DNA from: Phoma sp. XZ068
Taxonomy: Eukaryota; Ascomycota; Dothideomycetes; Pleosporales; Didymellaceae
Assembly (NCBI GenBank): GCA_004835665.1
Contig: RBKR01000014.1
Span: 1,240,001-1,304,000, forward strand
Direction of reading: 5' to 3'
Length of the DNA stretch: 64,000 nucleotides
Part shown: positions 33,448 to 43,268 of the stretch, piece by piece
Layout: each line of letters starts with the position of its first letter
How positions within the stretch are numbered: position 1 is the stretch's first letter
Notes under the pieces: generated by a model
Told to the model about the DNA's origin: nothing
What the model saw: only the letters and a program-made list of their open reading frames with translations
Database searches by the model: none
Position numbers and translations under genes: made by a program

Positions 33448-34070
33448 ATGGCAGCGCAGAAGGGATCACGAGGTGTAGAAAAGAAGAGCAGATCGAAGAA
33501 GAGAAAGTCGAGGACAGAAGGTGCGCTCAACTTTAAAGGTGAAGACCAAAAGCTGATCATGTGAAGTTTCGTCCTCAGAGTCGTCGAGCGAAAGCGAGAG
33601 CGAAGTAGAACAGAAGAAGAGCAGAAGGAGCCCTTCGACAGAGGAAGAGGTGTGAAGAAACAACCCAACTACTTAATCTTGCAGATATTAATTTATCTTA
33701 GTCTACGGATTCTACCCCAGAGCCTACACCAAAACCCGCCAAGAAAGAGAAGAAGAAGGCGTCCAATGTCATTCCAACAACCGCAAATGATGACATTCCC
33801 ATGCGAGATGCATCTCCTTCTCCGTCTCCAGTTCCAGCACCAAAATCCGCTGCCAAGTCCAAGGTAGCATCCGGAAAAGAGGACGAGGAGTTCGACGCCA
33901 TCTACATCCGCAAGATTACTACCGAACTAGCGGACGACCTGGACAAAGTGCGCGAGGCCCAGGATTTCAAGGCGAACAGTATCCCAATGCTTATTCATGC
34001 GTTGAAGCAAGGCGAGAGTTTGTTTTCGGCGGAGGAGAAGAGGAGGGTTGTTGCTACTTCGAAAGCGTAA
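33448..34070 (+). CDS. RSA3: Ribosome assembly protein 3
   Basis: Nucleolar factor for an early step of 60S ribosomal subunit assembly. Exons are 33448-33520, 33579-33649 and 33702-34070; the product is 170 aa. The first half is Lys/Arg- then Ser/Glu-rich low complexity, in the style of nuclear and nucleolar localisation sequences. The conserved Rsa3 domain fills the C-terminus: DEEFDAIYIRKITTELADDL, then DFKANSIPMLIHALKQGESLF and EEKRRVV. In the first intron an AAG acceptor eight bases before the chosen CAG would shift phase; I chose CAG. The third-exon frame is fixed by the domain. The gene ends ~160 bp from the 3' end of the inverted SKI3 half. Confidence 0.92.
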
Positions 34071-34232
34071 GATTACATGGGTGAGATGGCATGCATAGGT
34101 GGAGTTTTGGAGTTTGATTGGAATGTATTGATGACTTTATGGCTGCATCCATTATGAAGAGCCAATATAAAGTATGATGCTGTCTGAAGTATTTGCCATG
34201 AACCCTTTGATATGCTACGCTTCGCGCTCTTG

Positions 34233-35143
34233 CTAATATGCTTCCACGTCCAACCCTGATCGCCACTCCAGCTCAATCTGCCACGCAAGGTGGTACGGGT
34301 GCTTGATGACTACCATATCGTGCGCCAGTTTCATGACTTTCTGTCGCTTCTCTTCCTTCGCGCCTGCAGGAAGTACAAGCAGGGTGTCGTACACTCTCTG
34401 CAGCAGCCTCTCCTCGTACTCTCGTCTCAGCTCGTCATCGTTTGTCCAATTGATGATCTCCTCGTATATCCCCTCGAGCGGGCTTTGTCTGTAGACCTCG
34501 TTCTTGACTGTGGCTGTGGTGTTTTCGAGGGTCGCACCTAGGCGCAGTCTTCGCTCGTCGATCAGCTTCTTGATGGTTGCTGTTTCTTCAGTCTCGTGGA
34601 TCTCGGCGATGCGCGTCAATACCGCTGAGGGTTGGGGTAGGCGGCCTTCAAGGTAGGAGTATATGGGTGAGGAGGGTAGTTGTGTGGCTAACGCGCGTGC
34701 GTATTGTGTCTTTGTGCCGTGCTTGCGAGCGTGGTCCACGAGCTTGTCGATGGCAGATTGGCTGCGATGGGCATCGTCGCTGGAGCTGTAAGTTTGGAGT
34801 CACGACGTTCGATAGTGGTAGCATACAGATTGGCATATATCTCTGCTAGTTGCAGGCCGACCTCAATGTTCTCCTCGACATTCCTCCCACCTAGCCCCTC
34901 GTACATGCCTCGTAACCCAAGCCATGCCTGCGCATCGTCAGGCTTGATCTTGGTCGCGTCGTTGTACGCTTTCGCTGCGTCGTCGTATTTGCTCAAGCCA
35001 ACATTGGCGCGTCCCAAGAATAGCTTCGCAAAGTAGTTGTTGGGGTCCTTTTCAAGCACAGTGTTTGCCTGTTCCACAGCTTCCTCCCAGTTCTTTGAGT
35101 CAATCGCCGCTTTTGCAGCCTTCAGTGCAGCCTTGGTAGACAT
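34233..35143 (-). CDS. SKI3: Ski3 N-terminal half (separate gene)
   Basis: TPR protein of the Ski complex (Ski2-Ski3-Ski8) that feeds RNA to the cytoplasmic exosome. Exons on the minus strand are 35143-34827 and 34785-34233; the product is 289 aa. It has the start of fungal Ski3: ALKAAKAAIDSKNWEEAVEQ, then TPRs YFAKLFLGRANVGLSKYDDA and AQAWLGLRGMYEGLGG. Later blocks are KHGTKTQYARAL, PIYSYLEGRLPQP, RRLRLGATL, WTNDDELRREYEERLLQRVYD and MVVIKHPYHLAWQIELEW. The frame then stops after SGLDVEAY. Ordinary Ski3 continues here with the LDxGTLRxYxExFPxEGLSK block, which in this window starts the divergent plus-strand gene. No frameshift or internal stop is present, so it looks functional as a separate chain. 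Confidence 0.9.
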
Positions 35144-35463
35144 GACGACGTCAATGTGTTTGTGTGGGAGAGTACAGCCGTCGACACGGCGAGCTGGTGT
35201 TATGTGTATGCCATGCGGAGGATGAAAGTGAGGTGGGGCTCACTGAACATCGACGAGCAAGCAATGACCTCACTAGCGCGGAATCGGCCAGCCCTATGGA
35301 AACGCAAACATCGCGACTTCGCCCACTGCACAAACAACTTCACGGACCTACCGCCCCGCCGTCGTTCCTTACAATCGAAACAACAAAAATTTCGTTCTCC
35401 CCATTTCTGCATTGACCGGAGTTTAGCATTGTGAAAGAGTTGGGTTTGAAAAGTTCAGCAATC
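35144..35463. promoter_or_regulatory. Shared divergent promoter of the two SKI3 halves
   Basis: 320 bp between the ATG codons of the two SKI3 halves. If the N-terminal half was inverted in place, this is the original SKI3 promoter, turned round so that its upstream side now faces the C-terminal half. An in-frame TGA at 35413 precedes the plus-strand start, so the downstream gene cannot start further left without an intron. Confidence 0.5.
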
Positions 35464-38400
35464 ATGGCGTCACATGCAGACAGTGCGCACGACCTCTTAG
35501 ATCTCGACATAGGCACACTACGGCAATATGTCGAGCTCTTCCCGACCGAAGGTCTTTCAAAGGTCATCACAGGATATCTCAGCAGCGGCATATCGAAGTA
35601 TCCACTCGCGCAAGAGAAGGGAGACGCGCCAGATCTCAGCGAAGGCGGGGTATCGCTCAGCGTAGATGTGCCTGTGTCACAGGATGATTGTCTGGCGCTC
35701 ATGACAGTATGTACATTCTAGATTAGTGCCTTGTTTGGATTTGCGTAGCGGCCATAAACCGGCTGTTAAGTGGGATATTGTACTGTACTTGCTAATCACC
35801 CGACAGGAAGGCATTTTGGAAGCCAGGAAATCTACACTAGCACATGTCCTATTGGGAGATTTCTATCTCTCTCTAGAGGAATATGAGAGTGCCGTAGAAT
35901 GTACCAGGAGAGGCTTGAAGCTCGCAGCAGCTGAAGGCAAGAAGACTGATTTGTCATTCCAGCGGTAAGCATTACCAGCATTACCTCCACAAACCCTGCG
36001 CTAACAAACGCAGCACACGCGATGCATTGAGTAGTACTCTTGCAACAGCTCTTGTGTACTACCAGGCGCCTAGGAACCACCTGGAGGCTAAGCAGATCTT
36101 TCAGGAGATACTCAAGCGCAAGCCACGCTTCACAGCAGCGTTGATTGGCCTTGGTCTGATTCTTGAGGAAGACGAGGACTACAAGGAAGCTGCAGATTTC
36201 TTGGAGCAGGCTCTGAAACAAGATCCTGATAACGGCCGCATAGGAGCCGAAGCCGCCTGGTGCCAGGCACTCGATGGCGACTACAAGACCGGACTTGATA
36301 AGCTCCAAGGCTATCTAGACCATCCCCAGATGGACGCGACCCAGCCACGTGGCCGAGAGCTGCGGGCGCAGACTCTCTACAGGATCGGTGTGTGTATATG
36401 GGAATTGGACCCGTCGAAGGCTGCCAGGAAGGACCGCCAAGGAGCGTATGCTAAGCTTCTCGCTGCCATCAAAGCGAACCCAAACTATGCTCCCGCTTAC
36501 ACACTGCTTGGAATCTTCTATGAAGACTACAGCAAAGATCGCAGACGAGCACGGCAGTGTTTCCAGAAGGCTTTCGAACTTTCTCCCTCCGAGATCGTCG
36601 CCGCCGAGCGCTTAGCCCGACTTTTCGCCAACCAGGGCGAATGGGATATCGTTGAGGCTGTCTCACAGAGAGTAGTTGACTCTGGAAAAGCGAAGCAAAC
36701 ACCCGGGTCAAAGAAGAAGGGCGTCAGCTGGCCTTTCTCCGCCCTTGGTGTTGTGCAGATGAACAAGCAAGAGTACCAGCAGAGTATCATCTCATTCTTG
36801 TCCGCTCTTCGTATCAGCCCTGACGACTACTACTCTTATGTTGGCCTTGGCGAGAGTTATCACAACTCTGGACGCTACAACTCGGCACAACGCGCGTTCA
36901 ACTACGCTGAAAATCCTCTGGACGGCGTGGTCATGAAGAAGACAGAAGACGAAAGCTGGTTCACAAAGTACATGCTCGCAAACGTCAACCGAGAGCTGAG
37001 CGAATATGACGAAGCGCTGAAAGGCTACGAGTCAGTCTTGTCTCAGCGATCGCAGGAGTTTGGTGTCTCAATCGCTCTCATCCAGACTCTGGTCGAGAAA
37101 GGCTGGCACTGTATCGAGACTGGTTTCTACGGCGAGGCAGTAGACAGCGCAATCCGAGCCATCGAAGTCGCCAACACGGTCACGGAGTATAAGCCCGATG
37201 CATTCAACCTGTGGAAAGCGGTCGGAGATGCGTGCAGTCTGTTCAGCTGGGTGCAAGAGAAGCTCGAGAAGTTCCCTCTCGCGGATGTTGAGCGCTTGCT
37301 GCAGAGCAAGTCGAATGTCGGCGTTGACTTTGATACCCACAGTTCGATCGATGGGATTGGCAAGGATGATCTTGCAAGTCTCTCTTCGAGCGAAAGCTCA
37401 ACCTTAACAAAATTACTGAAAGCTGCTATCCTCGCGCAGAAGCGGGCGATTGCCAGCTGTGAGCACGACATCCACGCGCAAGCAGTAGCATGGTACAATC
37501 TTGGCTGGACCGAGTACCGCGCCCACGTCTGCCTGGAACAGGAAGTAGACGAAGACCAGAAGCTCACAACGTTCTTGAAAGCCGCCATGAAGTGCTTCAA
37601 GCGTGCTATTGAGCTTGAAGCCGGTAACTCGGAGTTTTGGAACTCTCTCGGTGTTATCACTACAACACTCAGCCCGAAGGTCGCCCAGCACGCTTTCGTA
37701 CGGTCGTTGCATCTTAACGATCGCAACGTGCATGTGTGGACGAACCTCGGCACGCTCTACCTACTACAGAACGACTTCGAGCTGGCAGATACAGCGTTTG
37801 GACGTGCGCAGGCCCAGGATCCTGACTATGCCCTGGCCTGGGTGGGCGTTGGCTTGGTCGCGCTCCTCAGCGGCAAAGAGAGCGACGCGTTCGCTCACTT
37901 CACGCATGCATTTGAGTTGGCCGACTCTTCGTTACTTCTGACCAAGCGACAGTATGCTGTCTCAGCGTTCGACTTCCTCGTGTCATCTCCATCATCTTCC
38001 AGCACCATTGTCAACCTGATACAGCCGCTGTTCGCCCTCCAGCAGCTCAACCGTCAAGCACCATATGACCTGTCACACAAGCACCTCGCAGCGCTGTTCT
38101 TGGAGCGTGTCGGCAACTACGATGCCTCCGTGGCCGCTCTGCAGGCCGTATCTGAAGCCGCCGAACAAGAGTACGAGATGTCAGAAGCCCTATCTGCCCT
38201 CGCTCGCATCGTCCAAGCAAAGAACGATCTCGCCCGCAACCAACTCGCCCTCGGCCTGCACTCCTCCGCCGTCGAAGAAGCCGAAACCGCACTCGACCTC
38301 CTGACCGAGCTGGAAGGCGACTCTTCCCAACCCATCCTCTCCCCTCCCCAAATCTCCAAAATCCGCCTCTCAGCCCGCCTCACCGCAGGCCTAGCACACT

Positions 38401-39026
38401 ACTTCTCCGGTGCCCTCGACGCCGCCCTGCCATACTTCCGCACCGCCCTCTCCGCCACATCCTCCCACCCAGACATCATCTGTCTCCTCGCCGAAGTCCT
38501 CTGGGCCAAGGGCGGAAGCGACGAAAAACAAGTCGCCCGGGACCAGCTCTTCACAGCCTCCGAAACGCATCCCTCGCACGTGGGCATCCTAACCCTCATA
38601 GGCGCCATGACGGTTCTCGACGACGACATCGAAACAATGGGAATCATACGGGACGATCTCGACCGCCTGCGCGCCGACGACATCACCGACGAGCAAAGAC
38701 AAAGGGTGGACACCGTGCTGGAAGCCCTGTCTATTTGTCTTGTCGACGATGAGGCCGACGCGGCGAGACGAAGCGTTATGCTCAACCCGTGGAAACACAC
38801 GGGGTGGACGCAGCTCGCCGACGCCAAGGGTGATGCGTTTGCGAGTGCGATGGCGAAGGAGACGGCGAGGCGGAATGTGATGCCCCATGGGTCACTGGGT
38901 GCAGATGGGCTGGCTGGGGCGCTGGGAGGGACGGGGGAAGTGGGGGATGCGCAGAGGGGGGTTGTTGTTGCGCCGTGGAGGGGGGAGGGGTGGAGGGCGT
39001 TGGGGGAGTGTGTTGGTGTTGTGTAG
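35464..39026 (+). CDS. SKI3: Ski3 C-terminal part (separate gene)
   Basis: Exons are 35464-35706, 35807-35964 and 36014-39026; the product is 1137 aa. After a new leader MASHADSAHD the frame enters Ski3 homology at LDLDIGTLRQYVELFPTEGL, then SLEEYESAVECTRRG, VYYQAPRNHLEAKQIFQEIL and LGLILEEDEDYKEA. A long TPR array follows, with repeats such as AWYNLGWTEYRAHV, NSEFWNSLGVITTTL and VHVWTNLGTLYLLQNDFELA, ending near VMLNPWKHTGWTQLAD. These C-terminal TPRs hold Ski2 and Ski8 in the yeast complex. Added to the 289-aa divergent half, the total is ~1426 aa, about the size of an intact Ski3. Whether the halves assemble in trans is inference. Confidence 0.92.
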
Positions 39027-39170
39027 GAATTATTTGTTGTGATGGAATGAATAAGAACTGTCGTTCTGTCGATGAATGAATGTAGAATGTATATGATGAT
39101 GATGCTTGTATTGTATTTCTAGGGTATTCGCTACTACAGATATCCTCCCGCTGACATGTCCAAGATGAGA

Positions 39171-40151
39171 TCAATTCGCCTCTCCAAAATCCACATGCCC
39201 CGTCTCCTCCGCATGCAGCACCGCGCCACGCTCGCCCGCCCCCCTCCACCCACAGATATTACATTTGACGTCGAACTTTTGCGTATCAGTGTAATACCTC
39301 TTCTTCTTCAGCTCGCCGCACAGCTGCCGCGCAGCCTCCAGCACCACATCATCCGCTGCATCGAAGAGCTTGACGTCGGCCTCTGGACTCACTGTCGATG
39401 CCCCATACGGCACAAACGCAATGGTGTCGTAGTGGATGCCCGAATACACCAATATACACCTTCGCGGCCTCCCCTCGTTGAACCGATCAACGCGCAAGTC
39501 CTGGACGTTTATGCTGGCAATCTCAATGTCGAATTCCTGCGATAAGATACTGAGTTCTATGCCGCCGCCCCAGGAGTCAGCGTGCTGGATCCACGCGCAG
39601 TAGTCGTCTGGGGCGCGCTGCAGGATCGCAGCGTTGTAGTACGAGGGGTCGCGCTGGATGGCTTGGGCGACGAGCGAGCGCAGTTCGGTCATCGAGTCGA
39701 GCGTGTCGGTTAGCACGGCGCTGCCTACGGCGCGGAACATGCAGGAGTTGTCGTCGGGCATTACGCGGAGGACGATGGTGCCGCTGCGCGAGGGGACGGC
39801 TACTTCTGGTGTGTCTTTGAGCGCGGACTGCTCTTTGCGTTGGAGGGAGAGCGGGGCGGCGGGTGCTGTGGTGGACGGGTCCTCGATCTTCGACTCGCTG
39901 GGGTCGCCGGTGGCTTGCGCGATGACGATGATTTGGGCGCCGTTGAGCTTGAGGTCTGTGTCCTTGAGCAGCGTCGAGAGGCCGTAGAGCGCCGGGTCGA
40001 GGGGCTGTGGTGGGAAGCCCCATTTCAGGTCGTACAGCGGGAGGTCGGTCGCGGTGGTGATGGCGGAGAGGAGGTCGGAGACGGCGGCGTTGTCGTCGAG
40101 GGCGAGCGTGTGCTGGCCGTTGGGGGCGCGCAGACGGATGCGGATGGGCAT
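39171..40151 (-). CDS. OTU1: Ubiquitin thioesterase Otu1/YOD1
   Basis: Deubiquitinase of the OTU family that works with Cdc48/p97 on ERAD and other unfolded substrates. Single exon, 326 aa from Met 40151; an upstream in-frame extension to 40262 lacks family similarity. The N-terminal UBX-like domain (IRLRAPNGQHTLALDDNAAV, YDLKWGFPPQPL) binds Cdc48. The OTU domain shows MPDDNSCMFRAVG with Cys137, WGGGIELSILSQEF, and the catalytic His240 in VYSGIHYD. A C-terminal C2H2 zinc finger (VKCNICGWRG...HAEETGHV) ends the protein. The architecture and order are complete. It converges with the SKI3 C-half at 145 bp. Confidence 0.95.
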   Translation of the reverse strand: MPIRIRLRAPNGQHTLALDDNAAVSDLLSAITTATDLPLYDLKWGFPPQPLDPALYGLSTLLKDTDLKLNGAQIIVIAQATGDPSESKIEDPSTTAPAAPLSLQRKEQSALKDTPEVAVPSRSGTIVLRVMPDDNSCMFRAVGSAVLTDTLDSMTELRSLVAQAIQRDPSYYNAAILQRAPDDYCAWIQHADSWGGGIELSILSQEFDIEIASINVQDLRVDRFNEGRPRRCILVYSGIHYDTIAFVPYGASTVSPEADVKLFDAADDVVLEAARQLCGELKKKRYYTDTQKFDVKCNICGWRGAGERGAVLHAEETGHVDFGEAN

Positions 40152-40536
40152 CTTGAGCTTGCTGTGGTAGTGGGAGTGAGTAGGCGAGGTAGAGTGGGAT
40201 GGTAGAGCTGTGGTGGGGAAGGTGCGATCAAGGGAGCTTTGGACTCGAGTGGACGGTATCAAGGCAGACGGGCGAAGCGAGTGAGTGAGTGCACAGTAGG
40301 TGCATACAGTGTATTAGCTATGGGCTACCAACGTCAAGCTGTCCTGGCCATGCGCGGCCGACGTGGCGCTGGTGAATGTTCCGGAAGCGCAGGCGGTGGG
40401 TCGGACGGCGGCAGCTAGCACCCCTGCCGGGCGCGCTCGGGCCACCATCCCGCTGGTCGCGACTTCCTGTCGCGTCGTCGCTGGCATTTGCGCTCACCTC
40501 ACTGCGCCCGCATCACCGCCGCCCGCACCCGCAACC
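40152..40536. promoter_or_regulatory. Divergent intergenic region OTU1 / RSC1
   Basis: 385 bp. The RSC1 frame is open upstream to 40363, but the ATG at 40537 has the best context (CAACCATGG). No specific motif is claimed. Confidence 0.4.
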
Positions 40537-43268
40537 ATGGCGTCCGCACGCGCGCACAGCTCGACGCCGGTGCCGACGACCGAGAAGGCCGACCCGGGCG
40601 TGGATGGCGCCGCCTCGACCGTCACCGACGCCGAGCACAAGGCCATGTCGGACATGCTGGTCAACATCTACAACCACCGCAATGAGGAGTAAGCATTGAT
40701 ATAGACTGGCGACAGCATACAAACTAGGGGCAACCTACTAACACCCCCAGTGGCTACGATCCCACCAAGCTCTTCCAGCGCAAGGTCAACAAGCGCGCCG
40801 TCCCCGACTACTACGACATCATCAAGGAGCCCATGGCCCTCAGCACCATCAAGGGCCGCGTCGCCGCCAAGGACTACAAGAGCTTCTCCGAGTTTGTGCG
40901 CGACCTCGCCCTGATCCCCCACAACGCCCAGGTCTACAACCGCCAGGACTCGCAGGCCTACGTCGATGCCCTGGACGTCAAGAAGGTCATCGAGGCCGAG
41001 CTGAAGCGCCTGGTCGCCGACGGCACCATCACCGAGACCGTCGCCGCGCTGCCCTACCTCGGCGAGATCCCCGAACAAGACCCACTACTCCCTGAAGAGG
41101 AGGAGGAAGAGGACGACGACGATGACGAGGAGGAGCTGGAGCTGGACGAGGAGGACGAGGACGAAGACGACGGCGAGGGCAAGCGCAAGCGACGGCGCGG
41201 CCCGCGGTCCACAGCAGCCATCGCTAAGCGCGAGGGCGGCGCAAGAGTGCGCGAGGAGCGCGAGAAGAACGACGACCCCGAGTCGCGCAAGAAGCGCGGC
41301 CGCCCGCCGCGCGTCGACACGCCCATGGAGGCGCGCATCAAGGCCATCATGAAGGCCATCCGCAAGCCGCGCAACCAGGCAAACAAGCTCATGGTCAGCG
41401 CCTTCGAGCGCGTCCCGGACAAGGCCGTCATGCCCGAGTACCACGCCGAGATCCGCACCCCCATGGCCATGGACATCCTCAAGCGCAAGCTCAAGCGCAA
41501 GAAGTACAACTCGGTCGACCACTTCATGGTCGATGTCGAGCTCATGTTCGAAAACGCCAAGCAGTACAACGAGGAGGACAGCCAGATCTACAAGGACGCC
41601 GTGCACCTGCAGAAGGAGTCGCGCAAGGTCGCCAAAGCCGAGAAGGAGAAGCCCGACACCGACTTTGTCATGGAAGAGGGCCGCATCCCCATGCCGAACG
41701 GAATCTTGCATAATGGCGAGCTGTGGAAGGTCGGCGACTGGGTGCACATCCAAAACGCCAACGACCTGACGAAACCCATCGTCGCGCAGATCTACCGGAC
41801 ATGGCAGGATGCCGAGGGCGGCAAGTGGGTCAATGCGTGTTGGTACTACCGCCCTGAGCAGACCGTCCACCGCTTCGACCGCCACTTCCTCGAGAATGAA
41901 GTGGTCAAGACGGGGCAGTACCGCGACCACCGCATCGACGAGGTGGTCGACCGCTGCTTCGTCATGTTCGTCACCCGCTACAACAAAGGCCGTCCCCGCG
42001 ACTTTCCTCCTGACAAGGAAATCTACGTCTGCGAGGCGCGTTACAACGAGGAGAACCACAAGCTCAACAAGATCAAGACCTGGGCCAGCTGTCTGCCAGA
42101 CGAAGTGCGCGACAAGGACTACGTTATGGATCTGTTTGATGCGCAGCGCAAGCTGAAAAAGGTTCCCAGTCCTATTGCGTACTTGTTGAAAGACGAACAA
42201 AAGGAGACGGACGACCTACCCAAGCCAGAGTGGGGCGCTGAGAATGCTCCTCCCAAGATTGGCGCCGTTCACTGTCGTCCGCGCGATCCCAAAGACTCAC
42301 CCCCACCAGAGCCAACACCGCCTCCTCCACCTACACCACCGCCAGCGCCCGCCATGCCCACGCCAAGTCTGCCTCGAGCAGATTCCAGCAGCTACGGCGG
42401 CGCTCCACCGTCAAACTACCCCATCGCACAGGCACCAGTTCCCACACCGATGCCAGCGCCCACGCCCCAACACCACCACATCTCCGCCTACACACCCACA
42501 CATCCCGGGCACTACCACACGTCGCAGTCCCCTGCGCCGCACATCCACCAAGCACCTCAAGCACCGTCGTATCAGCCCATCACACCGCACGTCCCCTTCA
42601 CACCACAGCCCGCGGCGCCAATGCAGCAGTACCAAACGCCCCGGCCAGCGCCCGGGTACCAACAACCATTCACACAACCGCCACCGGGCTACAAAGCGCC
42701 TCCCCCCGTGGAAGTCTACATCCTCAACGACCACGCCAACGCCAGCATCCCGCAGGACATCCGCTCGCAATTCCAAACCGACGAAAAAGGGCGCGTATTA
42801 TTCTTCACCGCTCCACCTCTCAACGTGTCCCAACCGCTGACCAAAGACGGCCGCGCACTGGGGCACTCGGCGGCGTATCTTGCTGCGCGTGCAAGGAGGG
42901 AGAAAGCCAGGGCGGAGAAACGAAAGGGTGATGCCGTGGGGGCTGCGGAGCGCGATGACGCTGCTAAGAAAGCGCGGACTGAAGAGGAAGGGAAGCTGGA
43001 GCGGGCAGTCGTGCAGCTTGGCGCAAAGGCCATACGTGCGCTCGAAGAGCAACTCGCTGGTGCGACGAGGGCGGAGTTGCAAGCGCTGTTTGGTGAGGAG
43101 AACCAAATTACGAATAAAGGCGTGGAGAGCGTGGTAGACGAGCTATTACATGTTCAAGAAAGGGCACGTGCGAGGAGGCAAGAGAGAGATGCGAATCAAG
43201 CGAAGTGGGAGGAGGGAAGGCGGATGGTAGTTAGGGGCATGACTATAGCGCTGGAGGAGGACGTTTAG
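40537..43268 (+). CDS. RSC1: RSC1/RSC2-like subunit of the RSC chromatin remodeller
   Basis: Exons are 40537-40688 and 40751-43268; the product is 889 aa. Domains in order: bromodomain 1 (~34-115, with VPDYYDIIKEPMALSTI and AQVYNRQDS), an acidic Glu/Asp tract (~165-190) followed by basic KRKRRRG and an AT-hook-like KKRGRPPR, and bromodomain 2 (~246-334, NAKQYNEEDSQIYKDA). A BAH domain follows (~360-510: VGDWVHIQNAND, ACWYYRPEQTVHRFDRHF, VCEARYN). Then comes a Pro/His-rich disordered stretch and a C-terminal conserved region starting at VEVYILNDHANASIP. This order is diagnostic of Rsc1/Rsc2 (polybromo relatives). It acts in the nucleus by placing RSC on acetylated nucleosomes. Pezizomycotina usually keep one copy. 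Confidence 0.95.

Noticed and set aside
35464..39026. Ordinary unrelated TPR gene rather than part of SKI3
   Set aside because: Its first blocks continue Ski3 exactly where the divergent gene stops, and the combined length equals that of a normal Ski3.
41085..42200. 371-codon minus-strand frame inside RSC1
   Set aside because: Antisense shadow of the bromodomain/BAH coding sequence; Leu/Val-rich composition from reversed GAG/GAC/AAG codons.
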